Assembly: GCA_026413225.1 (NCBI GenBank)
Contig: CM048554.1
Location: 72,966,463-73,030,462, forward strand
Length of the DNA: 64,000 nt
Direction of reading: 5' to 3'
Source of the DNA: Otis tarda
Lineage: Eukaryota > Chordata > Aves > Otidiformes > Otididae
This document shows positions 1-13,484 of this stretch, piece by piece (positions within the stretch are counted from its first letter, which is position 1; every line of letters starts with the position of its first letter). The notes under the pieces are model-generated. The model saw only the letters and a program-made list of their open reading frames with translations, ran no database searches and was not told where the DNA came from. A program made the translations under genes and the position numbers.

Positions 1-3000
1 ACATAAATACAACGAATCAGACTGCGACAGCTCTCATGGGCATTCGCCAGCCTTAGATCAGCACGAGCAATGAGCAGTTCCAGTTATCGTTCAGTTTTGA
101 AGAAATGAAGAGCAGACAGTATTGCTGCTGGTGCTGCAATCCGCACTGGTGTACATCCACACTGGCAGCCATCAGTGAATTGGAAATACCAGCAGAAGCT
201 GAAATTCCCTGGTTTTCCCCTAACTGTGCCATAGGCTTAATTTCTAGCTGGTCCAAAGCAGCTGGATCTTTCCTGGTGTCCCCGTAACCTTATTGCCCAT
301 CCAGATCCATGTGCTACTGCCAGATGAACTCCCTTTAGCTTCTTGCTGGAACCAAAATACTAGCTTTAGTGAAACAATAAACTAGATTTTCATCAGAACT
401 ATTAATATTAATGTCTTCTGTCTATTGAAGTGGTTAAACAAAAGGGCAATTTTGTTGTTCAGTCTCTATCAAATACGTCTTATTTTTTATGCTAGAGGAT
501 TAGAAGCCAATACAGTACTTTGATCTGACTTAGGTGGAACATTAGGACTTCAGTTTCCTGCTCTGTAGAATTTTTTTGAAGTACTTAAAATGTGTTATGA
601 AGAAGAGTGAGACAAAGAGAGCAAACTTTCCTTTGTTAGAGACTGCTAAAAGCTGAAGTTCAAACTTTGGAAGAACAGTGAAATAACAAGACAGCTTTAT
701 TTTTAAGAGTACTGAAGATGTACATGGTGCAGTACATTGGTCCTTGAAGGAAGAAAAAAAAGAAGGAAAAAGAGGGAAATAGGTATGTACGGAGAGGCAG
801 TAAATTGTTCTTTAATACTATGAATCTAAGAATTTGAATAAATACAGGATTTATCGTCCGACAAAACAATTCTATATTAAGAGTGTTTTATAAACAAGGA
901 AAAAAACCAAGGAAATTCAAAGTTGACACTAACAATTCACAAAGAATTTGTGTGGAAATGTCTTTTCCTTTGATCTTCTTCAGAAACCTAACTATAATAA
1001 TAATATTAAGTATAATAGCATCCATAAAAAAAAATCTCCTTAATTTCCTGGCTTTTAAAATACTTTTGACCAGACAACTTTTGGTCAAACAGAAGTTGTC
1101 AAATTTCACCAAATTTGTTTTATTTCCCTTGCATTTTTAGACATATTTGTAAGGCTGGCTGAATGACTAGACACAATCTTCAAATGATACGTACATAGAA
1201 AAAGAAACGTATGAAAACACCTCTTTTGAGTTGCTACCAAAAGTTTCTTGAAATGTGTGAAGGTTTCTATAGCTATTGTTGTCTCTCCATTCAGTCAATC
1301 ACGAAAATACTAGAGAAAAATGGAGCTATGATGAGAGGGATTTTCAGAACACCACCACTGCATTTGCGAACAGGAGCCCTGTGTACTGCAGCAGCAGCAG
1401 AAGGCACCAGCAAAGAGCAAGACCCTGTTTTGCTACCTCAATGGAGAGGCATGAGGGGCAGTCCTGGCTGAAAAAAATCATGCTAATTACAAGGTAGACG
1501 ACTTCTCACTCTGTGAGATCTATTGCTGTCACCCCTAGCAATGGGATTCTACTCACTTAACTCAATGCATCCGGAACTGAGGCTTCTAATTTACAGTCAC
1601 AATGTGAACTAGTTGGCCAGGCTCCCTCGGTAGACAAAAGAGAGCGCAAGAAGCACTTTCTAGAGGTGCCAGCTCTGGAGAAGGAAAGGATTTAAGTTAG
1701 CAACTTCACTTTTAAGGAATGAAATGAAGGGAAATTTCAAAGCCTGGTTTCCTCCTCTGTGCTTGGACGCAGCAAACATCATTGAGACGTCTAATTCATT
1801 ATGGGAACACCTTGATTTTGCAAGGAGCTTCAGAAATCTGAGGAATTAGGAAAGGTTCTTTATAATATTTGAGTTGGCAAATCTTGCCTCAAACTCCTAC
1901 GGCTGCTTATGCTCACACATCTAGGGGTGACTGTGTCAATTTTAGTTCTGTAATCTGAAGTGGGAGGAAATTAACGGTGTTTCAGTTGCAGTAAGTAATT
2001 AATGAGAAGGGTTTCTAATCCACTTACACTTTCTCTGTGGCAAAATATAGTCAAGAAAATAATTCTTCAGCTCTGGCTGTTAAGACCTCTTGTTAGTAGT
2101 TCTGCCATGTAAAAATTGATACACAACTTAAAAACCCATTAATGACACCCTTCAGATAGCAGCTGCATGACAGCACTGAAGAAATCTGCAAATTTCCCGC
2201 AAAAATGCTGCATAAATATGATGATGATAGTTCCTCATATATTTCAGATATTCCAAGCCTAATATTGGCTACACTTAGAGAAGAGGAAAACTGCTGCTGA
2301 CCTTCCTTCTACTTTGCTGTTTTTGATTCGTAAAAGTTCATTCAAAGGTCAGAAATGCTATAAATATTTTTTCAGCAGGAAGCAACACATGTATAGGCGG
2401 GGATGCTAAGACTTCAGGTCTTATAAGCTGGGAGGAAAAGGAGACGTCCTGACAATTTCAGACGGACTGGATAACCAAAAAGAATTTCTCAGATGATTTA
2501 GATAGAGCGACTTGCTTCCTTCTGAAGTCTAATATATCACTGCTACCTGGATTCCTGGATGTAGACTGAAAACATGCCACGACAAGAAACATAAAGGTAG
2601 CAGGCAAGTAAAATTAAAATAATGAAAGCCAGAAAATAATTCTATTAAAACATTCACCCAAACCTCAACAGTGATGCAGAGCAATTTTCCTGAGGGGAAA
2701 TTACTGTTCCTTTTTAAAAACAACAACAAAAGCTTGACTCATGCTGGGGCAATATTAATATTGCTGGAATGACAATTTGCATGTTGCTGTGTCTAACAGC
2801 TTGGGAAATGTTTTCTGATTCAGAAACGTATGCCCATCACTGGTAGCAGATATGTTTTTTCAGATAAACCAATTTACTAACAAGACTCAATATCCTTTTT
2901 TTTTGGTGGCAATTTTCTTGCCTGCTTTTAAATTTGAGTTGCAGGTTTATAACACGCGCTAAGGAACATCTTGTTTCATCCTGAATGAATATGCAAAAAG

Positions 3001-6000
3001 TAATCAGTGAAGCATATTCCCATTTAAATGACAACTGATGGTAATTTACTTTGGCACAGAGTCACTCCTTGGGAAAGACCCTGCACGTGCTTGCTCACTG
3101 CCCTCTGCTTTGCTATCCGTTTATGGGTTATACCCACTGAGATGGAAACCTGAACACGTGTGGTGCTGAGGTTGTGTCTGCACTAAATGTTCAGCCCAGA
3201 GTCTGAACCTGGAGCTCTGTCGTTAACCTGGCTGCTGTTTATGCTGTTAAACTTCAGCCCATGGGACTGGGCTCTCATTTGGTAAGCCCGAAGTTAAGAG
3301 AGAAGCTAAGAGGAGAGGATGAATTTATGCTTCAACAGTTATTCACCTATACTCAGCCACACCTACACTGTGGTTAATTTTCATCAGCTCACCACCCCTG
3401 GGGCCATCACTCTGCACTGTTCCTCCTGTTGGGTGCCCTACAGTGAGTGTTGGTTATGCGCTGGGGCGAGGACGTGAGTGACTCACCCGGGGGCCTGAGG
3501 ACACCTTGCATCCACTTGACTGGGCAGAGATGCGGTAAGAAAGCAACTCCAAGTGCCTGGAGGCCATACCAGCCGAAGATGTGCTAGGTTAGACTGCAGT
3601 GTGTGTACAGGTCCCCAGCAGCCCCTTCTTCTGTCTTATTTGCTTTCTCCTGACAGCCTTTTACTCATTTCCTTATAAATCTAATTAGATAGGCTATTAG
3701 GGTTACTGCTATTTTTTCTTCATTTAAACTGCGCAATAGAATAAAAACACGTGGTGGCTCCGTTGCTGCTCATGCCTGTACCTGCTCCTGCCTCTTCTGA
3801 CCCACGGGTAGCTCTTGCAGGCTCTTGCCAGGTGCAGGCGTGTAGCGCAGATGGACTTATGCATTTAGCACGCTGAAGCCCTGGTTACCACCTCAGAGGG
3901 CTATTGTAAAACAAGTATACTTTATGGTCCACAACTATCACACTGATATGCCTCTCTGCAATTTAAAATAATGCCATTTCAGGCTCTGAGTGCATTAATA
4001 TAAAAGCCAGGTTATGTTCCAGCCCGGTTTGCAAGCACAGTCTGATTCTAGATAGCATTTTGAGTTCAATTAAGAAGCACATACTCTCTTTCACAGAAGA
4101 GGACTCAGGGCAGGAAACCACATCATTTTACAGTTGAGACAAAGGGACCTGCATAAGTAAAATCCTTCTGGTGGCTTCTTCCAGTTGTAAAGGTAATGAG
4201 ATGGGATGACATAAGCTGTAGAGTTCCCCTGTGGGTATGCTCTCCATGAAGAAAGTAAGTACTCACAAGCTTGCTGGAGGTAAAACTTCATACCCTGTGG
4301 ACACCCTTCTGTAGCATGGTACCAGAAATTCCTATGTATAGACCAACCACCCTTCCTGTGTGGTTTCCAGGGTTCACGCAGGTATTACTGTGTGGTTTGC
4401 CCTCCCTGAATTACTTCTGCGCCCTGGAAGCAGCTGTGAAATCCATCTGCCCGACATGTGCACCAGCGCTTGCCAGGCTCCTGTCTGACTGGATGACTGC
4501 AGGGAAGTGATAAGGAACAAATTATTCCCTTAGCATGATGTGCTGAAATGAAAGGTTAAGGCTTCCCAAAGTGACTACTGATTTTGGCTGTCCAATCTGA
4601 TTTTTTTTCAGAAAAGCCTGAAGATCAGTTCCCTTTCCTGCCCTTCATCATTCTGCTGTCCTTAGGGTGGCTTAGGGTTGGTGAGATAAAGGCTGAAGTT
4701 AAAATTCACTTTTGAAAACTGGAACATAATTTTTAATTTTACATAGCCAGTGATACATCTTTCTTATGCTCGGCAACTCCAATATATATGTGCTCATTGG
4801 TATGGAGAACTAAATAATAGTACTACTAAAAGCTGGCAATATTCTGAAAGAACACTATATGTAAAGCTGAGAAAAAATACAGACACCATCATGTGAAAAA
4901 AATTAAACTATTTCATAGTAATTTGTAAGTGCCACTTATCCAATTACTAACATTTTCTTTTCTCATGATGGACTTCTGGTTTTTCGCTCATTTATAAGGC
5001 CTGGTAAGACCAAAGTACAAGACAGTGTATTTTCAAATTGCCCTGGGCATATAAGAACCACAGACTCCTTAGAGAAGAGAAATAAATTTATAAAAAAGAA
5101 AAAAGTTTTACATTTTTAACTTTACTAAAACATTTTTAGTTTTCCTTAAAATCTGCCTTACTGCTTAATTGTGCCAAGCAAGAGGCTATGTATAGACAAG
5201 GCTGAAGTATAATTGTTTGTAAGAAAAATCAGTATTTCCTTTAGAGAAGTCAGCAAGTAAGTTTCTTTAGGAAGTTTTGATTACTGTGTTACAGGAACCG
5301 AACATAACAGCTCACTATAGATTTAGTAATTTGTTTTCAAATCTGTCAAGTCATTAACTTTATACCTTCCCAGGAACAGTCTGGCTAAAGAACAAAGTGT
5401 TTCTATTTTAAACATTGATATGACGGCAACAAGCAAGGCCTTTCTTCCTTGGAAAAAGAAAATAACTTTTTGGAAAATGATTCATCTACAAGTTCATTTT
5501 TAAATGTAGTTCATGCACAGATTTGGTGAAGCTTTTTCCATAACTATTTAATTGTATTTATAACTCAGAGAACTTCTATTTTGGAAGGGTTAGAGGAACA
5601 TAAATACATAATTTCATTTCTCTCTTGCAGATATTTTGTAAGTTGTTTTTTTTTCTTTTTTTTTTTTATTTAATTGGGATATTGGAGAGGTACAAAACAG
5701 CAAGAAAAGAAATAAATTCTCTCCCCAGGACAGTTTTATTCTGGACCTCATTAGTTTTCTAAGAAGCTCCAGAGCCTTGTAAGTGAAGAACTCACAATAT
5801 CCAGACAAAAGTGACTAAATAACTCTATCAATATTAATATCATAGTCATCCTAGAGATCCTTATATAATTATGGAGAGAGAGAGAAGCTTTTCCAGAAAG
5901 CATTTTGAATTCAAGTGAGTTAGGAGAGGCATGGTAATTGAGGAAAAAAATGACATAATCATTTCAGGAATATGCAATTCAGTTCAAGCAACTGTCTATA

Positions 6001-8693
6001 ACCTTTCTTACTAGGGTGTGCTTTCCTGCTGTACCAAAATTTGAAGAGTAGATCAAAGCAGAAGATGGAGGGAAGCACAAAAGACAAGATAAGAGTCACC
6101 AGTCAGTTTTGACCTAAACTGTCACTTCAGAAAAATGTCTCAATTTTCCTAATTAAAATAAAATTGAGACACACAAAGCATCCTCTTTGCACTGTGCAGA
6201 TTGTAATCTTCCAATTTATCCTAACCCTCTAAGTCTCTCTAGTAACACCTACTAAAATAAGGCATACTGCAATTTGCTTTTGGAGCATACTCTTCCCCAC
6301 TGAAAACTGACACAGCAGTGTAGTGGGGAAAAACTTCCTGCCATCATTTACTTTGGCCTCAGACATTTAAAAAAAGAACAAAAAAAGGAACAAAAGTTCT
6401 TTAATCCTCAGCTACAGAAAGACTATTTCCCCCCCACATCTTAGTACTTCAATTATAAAATATATATGTAAACTAGAATAGACAATTTGATTCGGAACAA
6501 ATGTACGCTGTAAAGCAATATATGGACCCTGCTGCAAGAGGTCTTTGGCTTTTATTTCTTCAGTTCCCTAAAATATGTTATTTCAAAGGACATAATAATT
6601 GTGAAGTAGACATGAGCATGCATAGTTATTGCATATACTCATTTGCCTGGAATACACAACAGACATTTTCATTAACTTTTATATGAAAACTATTTATACA
6701 GCCAAGTTGAGTTATGATTTATAAGAAAGCTCAATTCTTTTTTCCTAACTTATTACACTACAACAAATCCCTACTTTAATTTTATTGATTAATTCTGTCT
6801 GAAGTTCTAGCTCTCCAAACATTGTCTGCCTCTGACGGGGGCAATTTTACATCAATCTTTAAAGACTAACTTAAGATTCAATATACCACAGGTAAAAAAT
6901 GAAATTTGGGAATTAAAAAAACATTAAATAAATCCACTCAGCCTTCTGCCTGTTAATAACTGTAGAAGCATTCCGTAGCTGCAGACAGCAGTTATTAAAA
7001 CCTTGCTCAGACTGTCCCTCTGACTCGGTCATTAAAAAAGAAGAACCCCACCCCAACCCACAGCAGTATCCCTAGCACAGCGGTGTTGTGGAGGCTGGCA
7101 AACTCAGCAACCAGCAGCAACAGTGTTCCTGGAGAGTGCAGGGGCCTGACCACTGGAGCCCGGGCAACTCCTTACTGCTGTGTGGAGGTTAAAAAAATCA
7201 AACATGTTTTTTTCCTGTCTGAAAAGGTGAAATTTCTCCAAAAAAAAAAAAAAGAGAAAACTTGAAAACAGCTTATTCTCTCAGTGCTTCACAGGTATGC
7301 TGCTATTTAGAAGTTGTGAAGTATGCTCATTCCCAATATTTCCAAGCAAAACTGGATGCCTTAGAATTTTTTTTTCCCTCTGGAAATAAAAGCTCACATC
7401 TGAGACTGCAGAGAGAGGAGTTCCGGCTCCTGTTGACCTAAGACTTCTTTTTATTACATGGTAGAAGAGAAGCATTACATTACACACTTAAAAATCATAC
7501 CAATATTAAAACCATTTGAATATGACTGTCAAGCTAGAGACTACCTTGGCATTGCTTCATATATGTACTAAATTGTGAGTATTTTTATGTTATTGGTAAT
7601 ATTTAGTACTTCAAGTAATAATAGAATATGATGACATTAAATAGTTAATGAAAATTTTCAATTAGAAAATACAGAAACTGCCACTAATAGTTTAAAATCG
7701 TAAATATGACAGAATATCAAACATACCTGAAAAGAATACAATATCAAAACAATCACAGTTGGTGGTCTTGTTTGGTAACAAATAGACTTTTTTCTTCCTG
7801 ATACATTTTCTGCCTTCAATTTTGTTTCCTTTTGCTTAAGAAAATGTTCAAGAAACATCAAAAGACAGTTTGGGACCCAATACTGATTTTAGATTCAGAG
7901 AATCTCCCCTCAGAGACCCAGCTCTGTTCATGCATCATTAATAAATCCTAATGGGGATTTTGCAATTTATTGCAATTACTATATTCTCTACTGCATTTTA
8001 CATTATTACTATCCCTTCCAGAAAAAAAAAAACTCCAACCCTTAAAAATTTTGGGGTTGTGCAGTGCACTCTTGCCATGAGCAATGCGCACATTAGGGTC
8101 CATCACAGAAAGACCTGAACAGAAAGCGCTAAGGAAAGCAAATAGTTTGGAGTTGTGCTAGAGAGTAATAGGGTGGCACTACAAGTAACAGCTAAACAGG
8201 AGAAAGAAGAGAACGTAAACTAGAGCATGGATGTGCTGGAGTGTGGACCAGATGGGGCACAGGATGGCCAAGCTGCAACCGGCTCCTCGAGCGCATGCCT
8301 TCCCTGAGAGGTGTGACCAAGGATGTCCTTGGGAAGGGTGCTCGTCATCAGGGCACAGCAGGGGAAAAGCATCATAATACAGCTCGTGTTTGGGAGATTG
8401 TGGTCAGCTGCACGCGGTGGGGATGTTGCACTCATGGATTGGATTAGTCTTGGATTAGTCCCGCTTTTGGGACAAGGGGTCACCAGTTCTGCCACAGGCT
8501 TCCTACTTGACCTCAGACTCTTCCTATGTAAAGGTAAGTGTTAAAGCTCACAGATGTCAGAAGTCTGGTGAGTGTAAATACATTAAGGTTCATGAAGTAC
8601 TTCAGTACAGTGTCAATAGCCATTTAAGTGGCTCAGGAGGGCAAAGTGAGATGAATATGGAGGAGGTAAATGGGCAGATCAGTAAATTACAAG
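1..8693 (-). other. Intronic/non-coding DNA, 3' side of NT5DC1
   Basis: No exon or recognisable repeat was identified here. The sequence is mostly AT-rich with modestly GC-richer stretches at about 3050-3600 and 8220-8500. It contains poly-T at 5645-5667, poly-A at 7240-7253 and a 16-bp palindrome at 2749-2764. I infer it is NT5DC1 intron because the two recognised exons are internal and no downstream exon or gene end was found. It could also include intergenic DNA if the missing 3' exons were overlooked. Confidence 0.55.
5645..5667. repeat. Poly-T tract
   Basis: Two T runs separated by a single C. Simple sequence with no recognised element attached. Confidence 0.6.
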
Positions 8694-8847
8694 GTAGATG
8701 CCCCATCCCTGGAAACATTCAAGGCCAGGTTTGACAGGGCTCTGAGCAACCTGATCAGGTTGGAGATGTCCCTGCTCATTGCAGAGGGGTTGGACTAGAT
8801 GACTTTTAAAGGTCCCTTCTAACCCTAACAATTCTATGATTCTATGA
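8694..8847 (+). repeat. CR1 LINE 3'-end fragment
   Basis: This 5'-truncated chicken-repeat-1 LINE fragment is in plus orientation. It reads from the segment 'GCCCCATCCCTGGAAACATT' through 'TTGGACTAGATGAC' and 'AGGTCCCTTCTAACCCTAA' to a tail of two ATTCTATGA-type units. These are diagnostic of avian CR1 3' ends. It keeps no coding sequence. The overlapping 123-codon minus-strand ORF is partly antisense CR1 and not a gene. Confidence 0.95.
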
Positions 8848-10305
8848 GGTAGAACTAGAGTTATGTAGACTTCGGATAAAAGAACAAGTAAGTGCTCTGT
8901 GATGTTGCTGAGGCCATTAATATGGAGATGAAGGACAGCGGGAAAACTTCTTGTGGGGGCCAGAGAAACCAATAAATGTTCAATATTCTTTCCATTGCTC
9001 TGTGCCTCTTCAGCCCCTTTGCAGCTCCTGTCTATGTAGGGTGTCCACATGCAGCTCTCTGTTGAGACTTATGACTTGCGGTGGGTGGGGAGCAGAAGGG
9101 AAGGACAAAGCATATGCATGTGACAGAAGACAGAGAGGTGATGGCGAGTTCAGTCTTCAGGTCTGGGGACAATTTCATGTCCCTGTGGACCACAGTCATG
9201 GATGAATTCAAAGAAGGCACAAAGACAGGGTTAGAAGAAATGGCAGAGATTTCAGATGCTTTTTAAGGTCTGCTATGGGGCCTGGCATTTCAGGGAATAC
9301 CAGAATGAAAAAGAACAAGAAACCCTATTAGATCTGTTGAGAAATAGTAGAACTTTATATTTAATAAACAAAATGAAAAACATTAAGAAATCAATGTTCT
9401 AACAAAGAGGAAAAGTTTTTAGGTGTAAAACAGTCACTGTAAACCTCAGAACAATGTAACTGGGCTGGGGATGGCAAGAAAAAATGGAAACTATTCCTTT
9501 CTGGCAAAGTACGTTTAGTTACTCTTTGATGGGAAAAGTAACATGAAAAATTTGTAGTAAAGAGTTTTTTGAAGAAGTAAAAGAGAAATGATTCTGTGAC
9601 ACTTCCTATAATACTTTTGCAATTCCTTATCTGTGCATTTCATGTGGTTTGCAAAACCACTAGTGTCTACACGAAAATGCACTTTACTTTGTTTCTCAGA
9701 AAGAAGAGCATTGTGGCAGGTCTCCATATGCAGGAATTTCACAGATAAAATCTCTCGCTACTATTATTCCAGAAAAAATAATAATCTTGGAAGGCTCAGC
9801 CTTACTCTGGCAGTATCACAGAGACACCTGGGATCTGTGGACAGTAATAATATATAAAGTGGTTTCACATCAGATAAGAATCAAGTTAGAATGAACATGT
9901 TTACTAACGAAGAGAAAAAGTCCTGGAGTCACTAACTCTAACTAGAAAAATATGTAACATAGATACTGAAGTTTAAGACATCTGGAGTCCTATGTCAATA
10001 ATACAGAAAGACTGAAGAACAAAGAGAGCGAGGAAGAAGATGCTACATCACTTCTACCTTTTCCCAAGCTTTCAGCTTGCAAGAAGCAATTCCCTTCTGA
10101 ACATCAACTGCAGATGATTTGCTACTCATCTAAACAATGCAGCATTCCATAATTGCTTGCCAGCCAAGAAATGCCCAGTTTTGTGTTCTCTGAGCTTCTA
10201 TTTGCCTGCACTGGGTGGGAGAGGCAGAGCTGCTCTCGAACCAGGTAACTCCCTACCCACCTGAGATTTCCCCCATGCGCAATAAATCCACACCTGCTAT
10301 TTAGC
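8848..10305. other. Non-coding stretch between two CR1 fragments
   Basis: Nothing recognisable as a gene or repeat family. It contains a small perfect hairpin near 9643 (GTGGTTT/AAACCAC around a 3-base loop) and mixed AT-rich sequence. The part at 8850-9290 is purine-rich and could be an old retroelement, but I cannot assign it. Confidence 0.4.
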
Positions 10306-10392
10306 TGGAGATGTCCCTGCTCCTTGCAGGGGGGTTGGACTAGATGACCTTTAAAAGTCCCTTCCAACCCTAACTATTCTATGATTCTATGA
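10306..10392 (+). repeat. CR1 LINE 3'-end fragment, short
   Basis: An 87-bp extreme 3' end of a CR1 LINE in plus orientation: 'TGGAGATGTCCCTGCTCCTT', then 'GGGGTTGGACTAGATGACCT', 'CCCTTCCAACCCTAA' and an ATTCTATGATTCTATGA tail. It is heavily 5'-truncated, as is usual for CR1. It is close in sequence to the fragment at 8694-8847, 1.5 kb away in the same orientation. Confidence 0.95.
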
Positions 10393-13300
10393 TTTGTTGT
10401 AGCTCTCCTCTGCCACTTATGGCTTTGCAGCTCTCCCGGGTGCTTCATAAATATTAGGTAAGCCTTGGTATTTAGAAACTGGGAAACTGAGGCAGAGATT
10501 CACTGTCACATCAAAGTGAACCAGATCTCAGCCCAGGCTTTGGTCATGATTCCTCCTTGTATTCTCAGCTCATTTCCAGGGCTTCCTAACCAACTCCTTT
10601 CTCTACTTGCTTCCAATAGCAGATCTGATGCCTGCAGTACAAAAATCAACATGTGCTTTCTGCGAAAAACAATTCTACTGACTAACCTTAATAAAAGCTT
10701 AACATTTTGGAAGAATACACAAGAGAACTCTAAAGCTCCTTAATGAAAACCAGCACATACAGATTCATGGAAACTGTGCTGAAGGGAAGCTTTCTGCAGT
10801 GCTTGCCAGCCCTCATTTTGCCAGGAATGTACCATACACAACTCTATTTTTGCTCTACTACAAGCTGCCTCAATCCCAATTTCCAAATTAACTAAAAATC
10901 AAATCACAAGGTAAATCTTTATGAAGTTCTATATCTAATTATCTTCTTACTTTTGAATCCTGTAGAATAAACCAATTAAACAGAGAAGAAAGATGAATAA
11001 AACCCTAAATTTCTATCACATATTGCTTACACATGTGATTTATACAAAGAATGATTTCCCCTGCAAAGTCATACTGATAAGCCCCCTATGATGCAGGTAA
11101 TCTTTCTTTCTTCCATAAATCCCTTGTGGATTTTGACAGCTGTTTAAGAACCATAATGTGAAGTTTAAACTAAACGTCCACCAACCTATTTCACACAGGT
11201 TCGCACTGAATCTTAGTGGAGTGGTAAAGTTTACAAACTTGTATTGATCCATCCCGCAGACAGCCACACCTTGGCTGCACAGGAGCAGACCAGCACAGAT
11301 CACAGCGTTCTTCTTAGCAGGTAGCCTGGTTCTGTTCAGTTGCTACTATACTGGTGCCTAGAGACATTTGAGGTGCCCCAAGGTCCTCCAACACCTTAGT
11401 CCAGTTGTAAGTGGGAAAGGCAAGGGTCTTCCATAAGCCCTGTGCTACTTCAGTAAGACCTGTGTTTGGGTTCCCTGCAGCTCTCTATTAGCACTGGAGG
11501 CCTATAATTAGGCAGTGAGCACACCATGGCTGGGATTCTGCCCCAGACACAGAAACATGGTGTAAAATCTCTGCAACAGGAAGCAGAGCCACTGCAGATT
11601 GCAGCACTGGGTCAGTGGCACCAATGCATTCTGTACAGTACAGTGTACGCACAGCATAGGCACCGACGTTTGGGCAGCTGCACAGCCCTCCACTGACCAT
11701 GTGGGCTAGCTCTTCATTGCCTATAACAGGAGTCATCTGAGTAATACCAAATGACAGACAGCCAGAGTAGTTTCTGTACACTGTGGTTTCTGTATCTGTT
11801 CCTGGTACTAATTTATTTCAAAAGAGACCTCTATGATTTTTGACATATGGCATCACCCTTACAACGTAGTTGTGAGTCAATTTTTGTTTAAAGAAGAGGC
11901 TTGCAACTCAATGTAAAAAATAAGCTTCTAAAAACTACTCATTTTTCTGATACAGGTTTGGCAAGGAAAGAAGCCACATTTTGAACTAAACTACCAAGAG
12001 TGTAACATCCTACTTATAAGCAGCAGAAGAGTCTGGTAATAGTCTGCATCAGTTAATAAGCTTTCCAGTGGGACCTCTTATTATTCTGTGGACAAAATAA
12101 AATGTATCTGTATAACCATCTTATATTAAAAATGCACAGATCAAAAGGAAATATGCGTTCTCTTAATGCCAGAACAGCTGCTGACTTGCGCATGGTTTGT
12201 TTTCCTTTCAGTCTTTTGATATTTCCAATTTAGCTCTTCCGCCTCAGTCATGGGTGGACACTCCTATTTGTGCTGGGAAATACAATAAAGGTGAAAAGAA
12301 ATATTTCATATAACCAGAAGCAATATTAAAAAGAACTTTCTAGTCTAGAATTCTGGATATTGAATTATCTGTTTAAATAATTTCTATACATTCTTCAGGT
12401 ATTAGACTAATCTGACTCCCACGAATCCAATGTAAAGGAGCCACAAACTACTTGATCATTAAGACTACATCTTAACGGCCTCTTTGATAAATTAAATTAA
12501 GTGAGCTTACATGTCCCTCAGACACAATTGCTTAGCCAACCCTTTCAAACTTTCAGCATTTCTATGGAAGTATAAATATGAGAACTGAAGGTATTATTTC
12601 AGAACGGATCCTACCAATGCTGCAGTGAGAGTTTTGCAAGTCTTGCTCACGTATGCAAACTTAGTTTACAGTTCTTCATTGCTTCTGGATTAGGACATTA
12701 GAAACCTTAGTTAAATATGCAGATCTGCCAAAGATATGATTATGGGTAAGTCATTCAATCTCTTGGTTCCTTGGCTCTAACAGAAAAGCCAGTGCTTTAG
12801 GTTTTCCACCATTTGTTTATCTGGTTTGTCTGTGGGCTCCTTGAAGACAGAGAGTGAATCTTATCACGTGCTTGCACAATACCTTAAAGAATTGGGGGGT
12901 TAGTTTTATCCAGGCCTTGAATATAACACAATATAATAAATAACTAGGATTTTGCAGTAGTGTTAGTTTTGTTACTGTAACTCCTTTTGAAAAGGAAAAC
13001 ACACTTTCCATACACAAAGAATTCTGGTTTTGGAGTACTTGGCAATTATGCTAAACATGTTTTCCAGTTTTAACAAAAGGAATATTGTTGATATGGTGCT
13101 TTTGAAAGCAGCAGCTTTAGCTTTCTTTGAACTAGCTTTCTGTAATATTCTTATCAGCTTTGTACCAAACATGGTATTTAATATCAAAGGTAATCAGCTG
13201 AAGCAATCCCTGCTGTCTTTATGCAGAAGCACTTTGCAGTTTTTCACTGTTTGGAGTTTTGGATGAATAACTTCTTATTCCTTTTATCCTCTGAGGTACT

Positions 13301-13463
13301 TTGAACACTACGCAAACATATAAAGAACTTGGCTTGACACATTTACTTTAGTTTTTTCTTTTAAAGAAGGATAGACATTGAAGAATGCATCCATAGTTCA
13401 ACATTCATCTTGATACTCAGAAACAAAGAGGTGCCATACTTCAAAGATTATTTAATTTTGTAC

Positions 13464-13484
13464 TTTTTTCTTTTTTTTTTTTTT
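13464..13484. repeat. Poly-T tract
   Basis: A T-rich run with one C interruption. It could be a simple repeat or the minus-strand A-tail of an old retrosequence, but no retrosequence body was recognised beside it. Confidence 0.6.

Noticed and set aside
2749-2764. 16-bp palindrome GCAATATTAATATTGC
   Set aside because: AT-rich palindromes of this size are expected in tens of kilobases of AT-rich DNA.
4620-4650. Minus-strand AATGATGAAGGGCAGGAA resembling the expected next NT5DC1 exon (NDEEQE-like)
   Set aside because: No splice acceptor gives the required phase, an in-frame stop follows soon after, and the downstream expected GWYSQGN-like segment is absent. Coincidence.
8679-9050. 123-codon minus ORF
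   Set aside because: Its 3' half is antisense CR1 sequence.
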